Both the position numbers and the translations under genes were made by a program. Source: UBA5734 sp964499985 (GTDB lineage Bacteria > Bacillota > Clostridia > Saccharofermentanales > UBA5734). From it: a stretch of 61,662 nucleotides of DNA. The notes under the pieces are model-generated. The model did no database searches and was not told the DNA's origin. It saw nothing but the letters and a program-made list of their open reading frames with translations. How positions within the stretch are numbered: the stretch's first letter is position 1; the number at the start of each line of letters is the position of its first letter. This document shows, one piece after another, positions 41,593 to 50,771 of the stretch. The DNA lies in assembly GCA_964499985.1 (NCBI GenBank), contig CAZCMX010000005.1, positions 1-61,662 of the forward strand. Reading direction: 5' to 3'.

Positions 41593-42405
41593 TTACTTGC
41601 CGATCGTGGTGATGTCCTTGCTGAACCAGTCGGTCGAGATCTTGGCTAGCGTGCCATCCTTGGCCATGGCTTCGAGCTGCTTCTGGACTTCATCACGCAG
41701 GGCCTGGTCGGCCTTGCGGAACCCGACACCGTATTCTTCTGCGGCGAGTGCTTCGTCCAGGATGCGGTACTGCTTGCCTTCACGGGCAATATAGTAGCCG
41801 GCGACAATTTCGTCAACAAGCAGGGCATCACTGCCGCTGGCCTTGAGATCCAGGAGGGCCGTGACATTGTCTTTGAGTTCGATGACTTCGCCGAGCGATT
41901 TCTTGAAGTCCGGCTTGGCTGCAAGGGCTTCGGCGGCGCTGGACTCAGCCTGCAGGGCGAGCTTCTTGCCGGCGAGGTCTGCCAGGGTCTGGACCGGTGA
42001 GTCGGCCAGGACGATGACGATCTGGCGGTTCTTCATATAGGCCCCGGTGACATTGGTCTCCTTGAGGCGCTCTTCGGTGATGGTATAGCCGTTCCAGATA
42101 CAGTCGATGGTGCCGGCATTGAGTTCATTGAATTTCTGCGACCAGTCGATCGGCTGCAGCTTGAGCTCGACGCCCATGCGCTTGGCGACTTCTTTGGCGA
42201 CATCGATGTCAAAGCCGACGATTTCATTGGACTCATTGCGGTATCCCATGGGCGGGAAAGAGTCATCCAGACCCAGGACCAGGGCTTTGGCATCCTGGAC
42301 TTTTTTCAGCGACTGGTCGCCGCTGGCAGCCTTGGCACAGCCGGTGGTGAGGACGGCCAGGACCAGAATCAGGGAGATCAAGGTCAAGAAAATGCGTTTG
42401 TTCAC
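41593..42405 (-). CDS. Amino-acid ABC substrate-binding lipoprotein (system 1)
   Basis: The 270-residue protein has a lipoprotein signal (basic MNKR, hydrophobic core, lipobox LTTGC with Cys23) and the SBP family 3 fold: SFPPMGYRNESNEIVGFDIDV (in part FPPMGYRN), DWSQKFNELNAGTIDCIWNG, KLALQAESSAAEAL. It captures an amino acid outside the membrane. It begins with GTG behind AGGAGG. A terminator-like hairpin lies about 20 bases before the ribosome site, so the operon may be attenuated. Confidence 0.93.
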   Translation of the reverse strand: MNKRIFLTLISLILVLAVLTTGCAKAASGDQSLKKVQDAKALVLGLDDSFPPMGYRNESNEIVGFDIDVAKEVAKRMGVELKLQPIDWSQKFNELNAGTIDCIWNGYTITEERLKETNVTGAYMKNRQIVIVLADSPVQTLADLAGKKLALQAESSAAEALAAKPDFKKSLGEVIELKDNVTALLDLKASGSDALLVDEIVAGYYIAREGKQYRILDEALAAEEYGVGFRKADQALRDEVQKQLEAMAKDGTLAKISTDWFSKDITTIGK

Positions 42406-42426
42406 GTTTCTCCTCCTGTCATTGGT

Positions 42427-42456
42427 AAAAAATTGGCTGAAATCAAGCTTTCAGCC
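42427..42456 (-). terminator. Putative attenuator before the amino-acid transporter operon
   Basis: On the minus strand GGCTGAAA pairs with TTTCAGCC around loop GCTTGA, followed by AATTTTTT, a complete intrinsic terminator placed in the leader just upstream of the AGGAGG of the binding-protein gene. A candidate promoter (TTGTGA-16-TATCAT) lies near 42506-42533. Confidence 0.65.
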
Positions 42457-42650
42457 CCTTGCATTGTAGAAGAAACCAGCCGGAAGGGCAATAGTTTAGC
42501 ATGATAAAGTGCGGCAGGAAAATCACAAGAAAATGCAAAAAGAAGTCCAGCCCATTGCTTGCCCGGGCATCAGTGGCCAGCTAGACTGAAATCAGCCAGG
42601 CAATATCCCTGGCTTGCCTTTGGCATTTATTCTTGAGGAGAATCAAATTC

Positions 42651-43715
42651 ATGCTGAATCGAAAGACCCCTGCTTTGCTGATTCTGGTCCTGATCGCCTT
42701 GCTGGTCCTGCCGCTGGCAGCCTGCCAGACCCGTGCGGCCCAGACCGAGGCCCCAACCCCTNNNNNNNNNNNNNNNNNNNNNNNNNNNNNNNNNNNNNNN
42801 NNNNNNNNNNNNNNNNNNNNNNNNNNNNNNNNNNNNNNNNNNNNNNNNNNNNNNNNNNNNNCCCCTCCCCAGGCGATCATTGCCACCACCGTCTGGGCTG
42901 GCGAGATGCTGCTGGACCTGGTCGATGCCAGCCGGATTACGGCGCTGTCCTCCTGGGGTGATGATCCTGTCCTTTCATCAACGGCCGGTCAAGCCGCAGC
43001 CGTCAAAAACCGGGTCGATATTTCAGCTCCCGAATCAATTGTCGCCCTGAATCCGGACCTGGTCATCCTCGACACTTTTTCCAATCCGGATGGATCCCTG
43101 AGCAAGACCCTGACCGAGGCCGGCATTCCTGTGCTCCAGATGGAGTCTCCGACCGATTTCACCATGATCGAGGCGGCCCTCATGACCCTGGCCAGAGCCA
43201 CCGGCGCAGTCGAACGGGGTCAGGCCCTGGTTGCTGAAATGAACCAGACGCTGGCAACAGTGGCTGAGAAGGTCGCTGCCATACCCGCGGCAGAACGGGT
43301 CACGGTCATGTTCTATGAGGATTATTATGATCCGACGGGCAATAGCGCGAATATGCTGGCCGCCTATGGCGTAGGCTCTCCGTTCCAGGCCATCGCCGAT
43401 GCCTCTGGCACGGTCAATGTCTGCAATGTGGCCAACTATAGTCCGGTCGCCAAGGAAAAGGTCGTCGGCGAATGGCAGCCCCAGCTTTTGGTCATCCCGT
43501 CCTCGACCTTCGACGAGAATTTCAAGGCGGTAGATGATGGTGGTGCCATGCTGAAAGAGGCGATGCAACTGGATCCGGTCCTGGCGACCCTGCCAGCTGT
43601 CAAGGATGGCAAGATCCTGGCCATCGCCGACAAATACCGCGGCTCAACCTCCCACTATATGGCCCAGGCCGTGGTTGAACTGGCCCGGGCTGCCTATCCC
43701 GACCTTGTCCAGTAA
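42651..43715 (+). CDS. Iron/corrinoid-type ABC substrate-binding lipoprotein (with gap)
   Basis: The product has a lipoprotein signal (lipobox LPLAAC, Cys25), an acidic Pro/Ala/Glu/Thr linker broken by 100 N, and a Peripla_BP_2 (BtuF/FhuD-like) domain: SPESIVALNPDLVILDTFSNP in part (VALNPDLVIL), TLTEAGIPVLQMESP, TLARATGAVERGQALVAEM. It is likely to deliver a metal chelate or corrinoid to the FecCD-type permease that follows. GAGGAG precedes the ATG; an in-frame TTG lies six codons upstream. Length cannot be given because of the gap. Confidence 0.88.
   Translation: MLNRKTPALLILVLIALLVLPLAACQTRAAQTEAPTPXXXXXXXXXXXXXXXXXXXXXXXXXXXXXXXXXXPPQAIIATTVWAGEMLLDLVDASRITALSSWGDDPVLSSTAGQAAAVKNRVDISAPESIVALNPDLVILDTFSNPDGSLSKTLTEAGIPVLQMESPTDFTMIEAALMTLARATGAVERGQALVAEMNQTLATVAEKVAAIPAAERVTVMFYEDYYDPTGNSANMLAAYGVGSPFQAIADASGTVNVCNVANYSPVAKEKVVGEWQPQLLVIPSSTFDENFKAVDDGGAMLKEAMQLDPVLATLPAVKDGKILAIADKYRGSTSHYMAQAVVELARAAYPDLVQ
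42762..42861. other. Assembly gap of 100 N in the lipoprotein linker
   Basis: Exactly 100 N between Pro/Ala/Thr-coding sequence (ending CCAACCCCT) and CCCCTCCCC, consistent with a repetitive low-complexity linker that could not be assembled. Confidence 0.98.
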
Positions 43716-43740
43716 GCCGGCCGCCCATAAACCCTCGCTG

Positions 43741-44766
43741 ATGAATTGGAAGCTCGGTCACCTCGCGGTGGCCGGGCTGCTTGCCCTTGCGGCCACGACC
43801 GTGCTGGCTGTGGCTCTGGGCACGGTCTATGTCCCGCCGCTGACCATTCTCAAAAGCCTGGCCCAGTCGCTTGGCCTCAACATGGTCCAGCCGGCAGACC
43901 AGACCAGCCAGATCCTGATCCTTCTGATCCGCCTGCCGCGCGTCTTTGCGGCCATCTTTGCCGGTGCCGGACTGGCGATCGCCGGCACGGCCATGCAGGG
44001 CCTGTTCCGCAACCCCCTGGCCGAACCGGGCATCCTGGGGGTCTCAGCCGGGGCGAGCCTCGGTGCCCTGGTCGCGATTGCCTTTGGGACTTATACCTTT
44101 CTGGCCCTGCCGGCCTTTGCCTTCGCCGGCGCCCTGCTGGCTGTCCTGATCATCCTGGGTTTGTCCGCCTTTTCCGGCAGCTCAGGCCAGACCACGGTCC
44201 TGATCCTGGCGGGCATGGCCGTGGCGGCATTTTTCTCGGCCCTGACGTCTCTGCTGCTGGTCCTGGCCAGTGAATACCAGGTCTCCAGCTATATCTTCTG
44301 GACCCTGGGCGGACTTGCCAACCGGCGCTGGGAACATGTCCAGCTGATGGCTGTGCCGGTTCTTCTGGCCGGCTCCTTGCTCTTTTTACGGGGCCGCGAC
44401 CTCGATATCCTGCTGCTGGGCGATGAGACGGCACGCACGCTCGGTGTGGCTGCCCGCCGGACCAGGGTCCTGACCGTGCTTCTGGCCTCGCTCCTGACCG
44501 CCATCATCGTTTCAGTCACCGGTCCGATCGGCTTCGTCGGCCTGATCGTGCCGCATATCATGCGCCTGCTGGTTGGCCCATCCCATCGCCGGCTGCTGCT
44601 GGCCTCTGCATTTGGCGGTGCGATCTTTCTTTTGCTCTGTGACCTGGTGACCCGCCTGGTCGCGATGCCACGCGGCATTGAATTGTCCGTCGGGGTCACG
44701 ACCGCTCTGGTCGGTGCCCCGTATTTCATGATCCTGCTGATCCGCTCCTTGCGGACGCACGGTTGA
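43741..44766 (+). CDS. FecCD-family ABC permease
   Basis: The 341-residue membrane protein has about nine or ten helices and the FecCD motifs RLPRVFAAIFAGAGLAIAGTAMQGLFRNPLAEP (in parts: RLPRVFAA, GTAMQGLFRNPLAEP), ILGVSAGASLGAL and GFVGLIVPHIMRLLVGPSHRR. It is the channel for siderophore, heme or cobalamin uptake. The ATG at 43741 has no clear ribosome site; it follows the binding-protein stop by 25 bases. Confidence 0.9.
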   Translation: MNWKLGHLAVAGLLALAATTVLAVALGTVYVPPLTILKSLAQSLGLNMVQPADQTSQILILLIRLPRVFAAIFAGAGLAIAGTAMQGLFRNPLAEPGILGVSAGASLGALVAIAFGTYTFLALPAFAFAGALLAVLIILGLSAFSGSSGQTTVLILAGMAVAAFFSALTSLLLVLASEYQVSSYIFWTLGGLANRRWEHVQLMAVPVLLAGSLLFLRGRDLDILLLGDETARTLGVAARRTRVLTVLLASLLTAIIVSVTGPIGFVGLIVPHIMRLLVGPSHRRLLLASAFGGAIFLLLCDLVTRLVAMPRGIELSVGVTTALVGAPYFMILLIRSLRTHG

Positions 44767-44781
44767 GAGGCGGTGGACTGG

Positions 44782-45585
44782 ATGCAAGAGCCGATTCTGG
44801 AATGCCGGGACATCACCTTCGCTGTCCGGCTGCCCCAACCTCGCACGATCCTTGACCAGATCCAGTTCTCTGCCCATCCGGGCGAGATCATCGGCATCTG
44901 TGGTCCGAACGGGGTCGGCAAATCGACCTTTCTGCGTGTCCTGGCCGGGCTGGTCAAGCCAACTGCCGGCGAAGTCAGGATCCAGGGCAAAGCCCTGTCC
45001 CACCATAAGCCGCGCCAGCTGGCCCGCCAGCTGTCCTTCCTGCCCCAGGATACGGTGGTGCCATTTGACTTCAAAGCCAGGGAAATCGTCCTGATGGGCC
45101 GTCATCCCTATGCCTCCAGCCTGGCCGCCTGGTCAGACGAGGACCTCGCGGTAGCCCAGGCCTGCATGGTCCAGGCCGAATGTGAATCCGAAGCGGAGCA
45201 GCTGGTGACAACCTTGTCCGGCGGTGAACGGCAAAGGGTGATGATTGCCCGCCTGCTGGCCCAGGATACGCCGATCGTCCTGCTCGATGAAATGACGGCC
45301 AGCCAGGACATCCGCCATGCCAGCCGCCTCTTGCGCCTGGCCCGCCAACTGGCAGAGGCTGGCAAACTGGTGATCCTGGTCCTGCATGACCTCCGGGCGG
45401 CCGCCCGGATCTGCAGCCGGGTCTGCCTGATGCACAATGGGCGCATCGTCGCCGATGGCGACCCGGTGGAAGTCCTGCATGAAGGCCATATCGCCTATGT
45501 TTACGGGGTCCGGGCCAAGACCTTCACCAATCCGCTGGGCCAGTGGGATTTCGACCTCGAAGAGAATCCCGGCGAAACGTCATGA
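44782..45585 (+). CDS. ABC transporter ATP-binding protein (FecE/BtuD type)
   Basis: The 267-residue ATPase has Walker A GPNGVGKSTFLRVL, signature LSGGERQRVMIARLL and Walker B IVLLDEMTA. The usual EPT after the catalytic glutamate's aspartate is EMT, and the D-loop reads ASQDIRH rather than NHLDIRH, small departures from the norm. GAGAGG precedes the ATG at 44782; a GTG three codons earlier is less well placed. It completes the uptake system with the two preceding genes. Confidence 0.92.
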   Translation: MQEPILECRDITFAVRLPQPRTILDQIQFSAHPGEIIGICGPNGVGKSTFLRVLAGLVKPTAGEVRIQGKALSHHKPRQLARQLSFLPQDTVVPFDFKAREIVLMGRHPYASSLAAWSDEDLAVAQACMVQAECESEAEQLVTTLSGGERQRVMIARLLAQDTPIVLLDEMTASQDIRHASRLLRLARQLAEAGKLVILVLHDLRAAARICSRVCLMHNGRIVADGDPVEVLHEGHIAYVYGVRAKTFTNPLGQWDFDLEENPGETS

Positions 45586-45691
45586 TCATGTAACCCCAGA
45601 CCCTTGCCGCACCCCTGGCCAGCTCCCCTATAATAGAAGTGTGACCTGCATTCGGCAGGTGCCACAATTCTCACGCAACCACAGGGGGTGA

Positions 45692-47521
45692 ATGGCCATG
45701 AATGCCTTTACGCGTTCGATCGTCCAGATTTTCCAAGGCGCTGCCCGGGCTTTCCAGACCTTCCCGGCCACCATAGCCAGTGCGCTGGCTTTTGCAGCGG
45801 TGACCATGGTCCGGATCCAGCTCGATTACCCTGTCCAGGATTCCTATCAGGAAATCATCACCAGCCTGCAGTGGGCTCTGGCCCTGTCCGGGGTCCTGAG
45901 CATGGCTGCCATCACGGCTGCCCAGAGCCGGTTCAACCAGAAAAGGGCCTTCCTGGCCGCCAATCTGCTGGGTGCCGCTGCTTTTGCCTTAACCTTCCTG
46001 GCCCTCTATCTGCCGCCTGCCCTGCCGACTGGACTGAGCCTGTCGCGGGTCGGGGTTGCCCTTCTCGTCAGCCTGTTTGCCTTCATCGTGCTGGCCGCCT
46101 ATCCACCCGAGCAGTCCGATTTCGCCCGCTCCTTTTTCATGACCCACAAGGCCTTTTTCATCGCCCTGATCTATGGCCTGGTCATCATGGGCGGCACCTC
46201 AGGCGTGGCCGGAGCCATCAAGGCCCTGATTTATCGCAATTTGAGCGAGAAGGTGTTCATGCATATCGCCACCTTGTCCGGTGTCCTGGCCTTCACCCTG
46301 TTTGTCGGCTATTTCCCGGATTTCCGCAAAGGTAAGATTGACGAACGGCGCGAAGTGGCCCAGAAACAGCCGCGCTTCATCGAAATCCTGTTCGGATATA
46401 TTGTGATTCCGATCGTCCTCGCCTTGACGGTAGTTCTCCTGGTCTGGGCCGGCCGCGTCATCGTCACGGGCATCTGGCCCGAGTTCACCCAATTGGCCGG
46501 CATCGCCACTGCTTATACCGCTGGCGGTATCTGGCTCCATGTCATGGTGACCCGGTATGAAACCGGTCTGGCCCGGTTTTTCCGCCGCGTTTATCCGGTT
46601 GCCGCTCTGGTGATCCTGGTTTTCGAGGCCTGGGCCCTGGTCACCCGCCTGCGGGTGTCCGGCCTGAAGATGACGGAATATTCCTTTATCCTGATCTGGC
46701 TGATCGCCCTGGTCGCAGCCTTGCTGCTCATCATCCGCAAGGCCAGGGCTCATGTGCCGATTGTCTGGCTGATTTGCCTTGTGGCGATCATTTCGGTCCT
46801 GCCGGGCATTGGCTACCATGCCCTGCCCGTCACGGCACAGACCAGCCGCCTGGCCAATCTCCTGGCCACCCAGGGGATGCTGGTCAATGGCCAGATCCAG
46901 CCTGCCGCCCAGGAGCCGGACCAGGCTACCCGGGAGGCGATCACCGATGCGACCTTGTATCTGGCTACTGCCCAGGAAGCCCGGCTGCCAGACTGGTTTG
47001 ATCCAAAGCTCAGTGACAACCAGACCTTCAAGACACGCTATGGCTTTGACCAGGTCTGGCCCGCTGCCGGATCCGGCCAGCCCTTTAACTATGCCACGAC
47101 TTTCCTGACCCTACCGGAGGGTGTCTTGCCCATATCCGGCTACCAATGGGCCATCAGCCTGCAAAACCAGTTTCAATATGGCACTGGGGCATTGCCGGTA
47201 ACCCTGGCTGGGCAGAATGGCCAATATACAATCAGCTGGTCTGTCAAAGCGAACAACAATCTGCCGGTCATCAAGATCATGCTGGACGGTACGGTCCTGG
47301 TTGACCAGTCTCTGGCAGATTATGCCAGCGAATTGATCGGCAAATACCCGATGGCCAGCAATGGCAAGCAGACTGCTGCGACCCTGGAAGACATGACCCT
47401 CGAGCTGACCTCCCCTGAAATGGATGCGATCATTGTCTTCAATTCGATCGAGCTGACCAATGACAATGGCCAGATCCGCTACTTCTTCTACCCATCGATG
47501 TTATTTATGAAAGAGAAATGA
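45692..47521 (+). CDS. DUF4153 multi-pass membrane protein
   Basis: The 609-residue protein has about ten to twelve transmembrane helices in residues 20-385 and an extracellular C-terminal domain of about 220 residues rich in Trp/Asn/Gln. It matches the DUF4153 family (VAQKQPRFIEILFGYIVIPIVL, YFPDFRKG). Function is unknown; relatives are often beside signalling genes. A TATAAT at 45629-45634 with TTGCCG 19 bases upstream could be its promoter. The next gene starts two bases after its stop. Confidence 0.78.
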   Translation: MAMNAFTRSIVQIFQGAARAFQTFPATIASALAFAAVTMVRIQLDYPVQDSYQEIITSLQWALALSGVLSMAAITAAQSRFNQKRAFLAANLLGAAAFALTFLALYLPPALPTGLSLSRVGVALLVSLFAFIVLAAYPPEQSDFARSFFMTHKAFFIALIYGLVIMGGTSGVAGAIKALIYRNLSEKVFMHIATLSGVLAFTLFVGYFPDFRKGKIDERREVAQKQPRFIEILFGYIVIPIVLALTVVLLVWAGRVIVTGIWPEFTQLAGIATAYTAGGIWLHVMVTRYETGLARFFRRVYPVAALVILVFEAWALVTRLRVSGLKMTEYSFILIWLIALVAALLLIIRKARAHVPIVWLICLVAIISVLPGIGYHALPVTAQTSRLANLLATQGMLVNGQIQPAAQEPDQATREAITDATLYLATAQEARLPDWFDPKLSDNQTFKTRYGFDQVWPAAGSGQPFNYATTFLTLPEGVLPISGYQWAISLQNQFQYGTGALPVTLAGQNGQYTISWSVKANNNLPVIKIMLDGTVLVDQSLADYASELIGKYPMASNGKQTAATLEDMTLELTSPEMDAIIVFNSIELTNDNGQIRYFFYPSMLFMKEK

Positions 47522-47522
47522 G

Positions 47523-48362
47523 ATGAATATGAACCATGCCAACAGTCACCCGGTCACGATCCGCTACCTGGCCCATAGCGCCTGGCTCGTCGAAACAGCC
47601 AATCGCTACCTGATTCTGGATTACGGCCTTCTGCCGGAGCGGGATGAGACACCGGCCGGTTCCCTGGCCTCTGGGGCTCTCGGACTATCGGCCAAGCAGC
47701 CGGAATGGCTGGGTTCAGCGGACTTGCCTGAGTCCGGCAAGCCTGTTTTCGTCTTTGCCTCACACCGGCATCAAGACCATTACCATCCAGGCCTGCACCA
47801 GTGGCTGGCGAATTTACCTGGCCAGGGGCATGTTTTTGTACTGGGCCTGGACTCAGCCGATCCTGATCCGGCAGTCCCAGCCCCGCAAGTCCGCACCCGC
47901 CTCGTCCGGCCCGATGAAGTCCATGCGATCGGTGATGCCCGGCTCTGGACCTTTGCCTCGTCTGACCAGGGCGTCGCCCTGATCGCCCAATTCCCCGAGC
48001 TGACCCTCTACCATGGCGGTGACCTGGCCTGCTGGACGGATGAGCCCATTTATGCCGACCGGCATGCGCAGTCCCTTGCGGACATCCGCCAGCAGCTGGT
48101 AAAATCCGGCCTCAAGATCGATCTTGCCTTCATCCCGGTCTGCACCAGCGATGGCTGGCAGGAACCGCCGGTCGCCAATGGTGCCCTGGCCATGCTCGAT
48201 GTCTTGCAGCCAAGGCTTTGCTTCCCGATGCATGGCTATCCCTTCGAACACCTCTACACGCGGTTTGCCGGACTGGCCAAACAACAATTGCCGGGTTATA
48301 CTGGGCAAATCCGCTGTGCAAAAGAACCGGGTCAATTGTTCGAGGAGGTCCTTGATGTCTGA
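47523..48362 (+). CDS. MBL-fold metallo-hydrolase
   Basis: The 279-residue protein has the metallo-beta-lactamase fold pattern: YLAHSAWLVETANRYLILDYG near the N-terminus (in part AHSAWLVE), the metal motif SHRHQDHYH near residue 79, TLYHGGDLACW near 162, and FPMHGYPFEH near 236. This resembles the UlaG/L-ascorbate-6-phosphate lactonase-like branch. The substrate is unknown. It follows the DUF4153 gene by two bases and overlaps the MATE gene by eight bases. Confidence 0.85.
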   Translation: MNMNHANSHPVTIRYLAHSAWLVETANRYLILDYGLLPERDETPAGSLASGALGLSAKQPEWLGSADLPESGKPVFVFASHRHQDHYHPGLHQWLANLPGQGHVFVLGLDSADPDPAVPAPQVRTRLVRPDEVHAIGDARLWTFASSDQGVALIAQFPELTLYHGGDLACWTDEPIYADRHAQSLADIRQQLVKSGLKIDLAFIPVCTSDGWQEPPVANGALAMLDVLQPRLCFPMHGYPFEHLYTRFAGLAKQQLPGYTGQIRCAKEPGQLFEEVLDV

Positions 48363-49725
48363 TTCTGCTGCGCTCAATATGATGGAGGGAAGCCCCTACC
48401 GTCTGATCGTGCGCTTTTCCATTCCCATGCTGCTGGGCAACCTGCTCCAGCAGCTTTACAATATGGTCGACAGTGCTGTCGTTGGCCGCTTTGTCGGGAC
48501 TGAAGCCCTGGCTGCGGTCGGCACAACGTTTCCGATTGTCTTCATGATCATTTCCCTGTTCATCGGCCTGGGCATGGGTGCCAGTGTCATCATTGCCCAG
48601 TATTTTGGCGCCGGTGACCTGGAAGGCGTCCGACGCACCGTTGACACCTTGTATGTGACCATGTTTGGCATGGCCATCGTGATCGGTGCCATCGGCTTGC
48701 TCATCAGCCGGCCGATCCTGCTCCTGATCCATACCCCTCCGGATACGATTGACCTGGCGACAACCTATATGCAGATCACCTTCATCGGCACCCTGGCGGT
48801 CTTCGGCTTCAATGTCAACAGCGGCATTCTGCAAGGCCTCGGCGACAGCCGCTCGCCCTTGATCTATGTCGGAATCGCAACCGTGATCAATATCGTCTTG
48901 GATCTCGTTTTTGTCGTATTCTTCGGCTGGGGTGTGGCTGGTGTGGCCTGGGCCACCGTCATCGCCCAGGCGTTTTCCTTCGTCTATGGCATTCTCCACA
49001 TCAATAAGGTCAATCCCCACATCAAGATCGATTTGAAAAACCTGGTCTTTGACCGGCGCCTTTTAGCCGACAGCCTGCGCATCGGCCTGCCGGTCAGCCT
49101 GCAGAACATGTCATTTGCCATCGGGGCGATTGTCCTCCAGGCTTTGATCAACAGCTTTCAATCGGATTTCATGGCCGGCTACAATGCGGCCAATAAAATT
49201 GATGCCTTCGCTTTCCTGCCCATGATGACCTTCTCCAATGCCATTACGACTTATGTCGGCCAGAATGTTGGAGCCGGCCGCTGGGACCGGGTCAAATCCG
49301 GCATCCACGCGACCTTGAAGCTGTCCGTCGGCCTGAGCGTCCTGGTTTGTGTGCTGCTTTTGCTGTTCTCAGGCACCTTGCTCGAGCTGTTCACAACCAG
49401 TCCGGCCGTCATCGAGGCAGGCCAGGTCTATCTGGTCACCGTCGTGCCGTTCTATTTCCTGCTGGCCATCCTGTTTGTCCTGAACGGCGCCATGCGCGGC
49501 GCGGGCAGTACCTTCATCCCTCTGATCGCGACCCTCTTGTCCCTGTGGCTGATCCGGGTGCCCTTTGCCTACCTGTTCGTCCACTGGTTCGGCCGCGACA
49601 CCATGTTCTTCAGTTATGGCGCCGGCTGGCTGGTCGGCCTGCTGGCCGTCCTGCCCTTCTACCTCAGTGGCCGCTGGAAAAAGGCAGCCCTGACAGGCAA
49701 ACAGGCAGAAATCACCGCGGCCTGA
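48355..49725 (+). CDS. MATE-family efflux transporter
   Basis: The 456-residue protein has twelve predicted helices in two related halves and family motifs IPMLLGNLLQQLYNMVDSAVVGRF, EALAAVGTTFPIVFM and, in the second half, VGQNVGAGRWDRVK. It exports organic cations or drugs using Na+ or H+. AGGAGG lies seven bases before the ATG, which is inside the end of the hydrolase gene. A much earlier in-frame ATG (48124) was rejected because it would lie deep inside that gene. Confidence 0.92.
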   Translation: MSDSAALNMMEGSPYRLIVRFSIPMLLGNLLQQLYNMVDSAVVGRFVGTEALAAVGTTFPIVFMIISLFIGLGMGASVIIAQYFGAGDLEGVRRTVDTLYVTMFGMAIVIGAIGLLISRPILLLIHTPPDTIDLATTYMQITFIGTLAVFGFNVNSGILQGLGDSRSPLIYVGIATVINIVLDLVFVVFFGWGVAGVAWATVIAQAFSFVYGILHINKVNPHIKIDLKNLVFDRRLLADSLRIGLPVSLQNMSFAIGAIVLQALINSFQSDFMAGYNAANKIDAFAFLPMMTFSNAITTYVGQNVGAGRWDRVKSGIHATLKLSVGLSVLVCVLLLLFSGTLLELFTTSPAVIEAGQVYLVTVVPFYFLLAILFVLNGAMRGAGSTFIPLIATLLSLWLIRVPFAYLFVHWFGRDTMFFSYGAGWLVGLLAVLPFYLSGRWKKAALTGKQAEITAA

Positions 49726-49759
49726 TCCCTGGGCCAAGTGCGCGGACCTGTCCGAGGGC

Positions 49760-49786
49760 GGGGTGACCGGGGTGACCGGGGAGGGG
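49760..49786 (+). other. G-quadruplex motif, four GGGG runs
   Basis: Runs of four G at 49760-49763, 49769-49772, 49778-49781 and 49783-49786 with loops TGACC, TGACC and A. It lies 35 bases after the MATE stop on the coding strand. Confidence 0.7.
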
Positions 49787-49808
49787 CTTTAGCGGGCGAG
49801 GGCTCTTG

Positions 49809-49903
49809 GTGAGTGCGCCGAGTGAGGGCGCTGGGAGAGGGCGTCGAGCCTGGGTGCTGAGAGAGGGCGCTGGGTGAGGGTGCCGAGCCTGGCACCGTTG
49901 GCG
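49809..49903 (+). repeat. Degenerate 13-bp tandem repeat running into a gap
   Basis: Six consecutive 13-base units with consensus about GTGAGGGCGCTGA start at 49809, 49822, 49835, 49848, 49861 and 49874, followed by a diverged seventh that runs into N. No conserved reading frame is supported. Confidence 0.75.
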
Positions 49904-50003
49904 NNNNNNNNNNNNNNNNNNNNNNNNNNNNNNNNNNNNNNNNNNNNNNNNNNNNNNNNNNNNNNNNNNNNNNNNNNNNNNNNNNNNNNNNNNNNNNNNN
50001 NNN
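49904..50003. other. Assembly gap of 100 N after the 13-bp repeat
   Basis: Exactly 100 N. The 33 bases between the gap and glpQ hold nothing recognisable. Confidence 0.98.
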
Positions 50004-50036
50004 AAAAACGGAATCCTACTAAACCTGCGAAACAAC

Positions 50037-50771
50037 TCAGGGACCACCGAAATACGCTAAGGCTTCCCGGGGCTGGTTGGTGATGATTGCATCGACGCCC
50101 AGCTGCTGGCACAGTTCCCACTGCGTTGGTTCATCGACCGTCCAGACATGGACGGCCAGACCATGACGATGGGCTCTCTGAACCAGCCCGGGTACGGCCA
50201 GATTGTCGCGGGAAGGGTGGAGGGCTAAGACTCCGGTCAGCAAAGCAGACGGCCAGGGTCTGGACCGGATATCGCTGTACAGATAGCCCTTGGCTGCTGC
50301 GGGTGCGATCCAGCGCAACCGCCAGAGACTGATGGGATTGAAGCTGGAATAGATCACCTGGTCCTGCAGACCGAAGGCTTGGACTCGGGCGACCACCTGC
50401 TTTTCCATCCCCCGGTAAGGAACCTCGCTGTTTTTCAACTCAATGTTTATTTTCAGGCTGGTCTTGTGGCACAAGTCGAGCACCTCATCGAGCGTAGGCA
50501 AGGTGACGGCTGGCCAGTGAGGCCAGGGGGCCGCGAAATTGCGGGTTCTTAGCTGAGCCAGGGTGAGCCGGGCAATCTGGCCGGGCTGACCAGTCAGTCG
50601 GTCGGTTGTTTCATCGTGAGTGACGACCAGAACCCCATCTGCAGTGCGCTGGACATCGAGCTCGATTCCGTCGGCGCCACTTTCAATCGCCCGCGAAAAG
50701 GCGGCTAGTGAGTTTTCCGGGGCTTCAAAGCTAGCGCCGCGATGGGCCCAGACTTGCGGGCGTATTTTCAT
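50037..50771 (-). CDS. glpQ: Glycerophosphodiester phosphodiesterase
   Basis: The 244-residue protein is a cytosolic GDPD (no signal peptide) with the catalytic and metal motifs VWAHRGASFEAPENSLAAF near the N-terminus, DGIELDVQRTADG and VVTHDET, then INIELKNSEVPYRG. It hydrolyses glycerophosphodiesters from phospholipid turnover to glycerol-3-phosphate and an alcohol. An alternative GTG start lies two codons upstream. It overlaps tag by four bases (ATGA). Confidence 0.92.
   Translation of the reverse strand: MKIRPQVWAHRGASFEAPENSLAAFSRAIESGADGIELDVQRTADGVLVVTHDETTDRLTGQPGQIARLTLAQLRTRNFAAPWPHWPAVTLPTLDEVLDLCHKTSLKINIELKNSEVPYRGMEKQVVARVQAFGLQDQVIYSSFNPISLWRLRWIAPAAAKGYLYSDIRSRPWPSALLTGVLALHPSRDNLAVPGLVQRAHRHGLAVHVWTVDEPTQWELCQQLGVDAIITNQPREALAYFGGP

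Noticed and set aside
49712..50121. Reverse-strand Pro/Ser/Arg-rich frames through the 13-bp repeat
   Set aside because: They run through N and reflect the repeat; the period is not a multiple of three.
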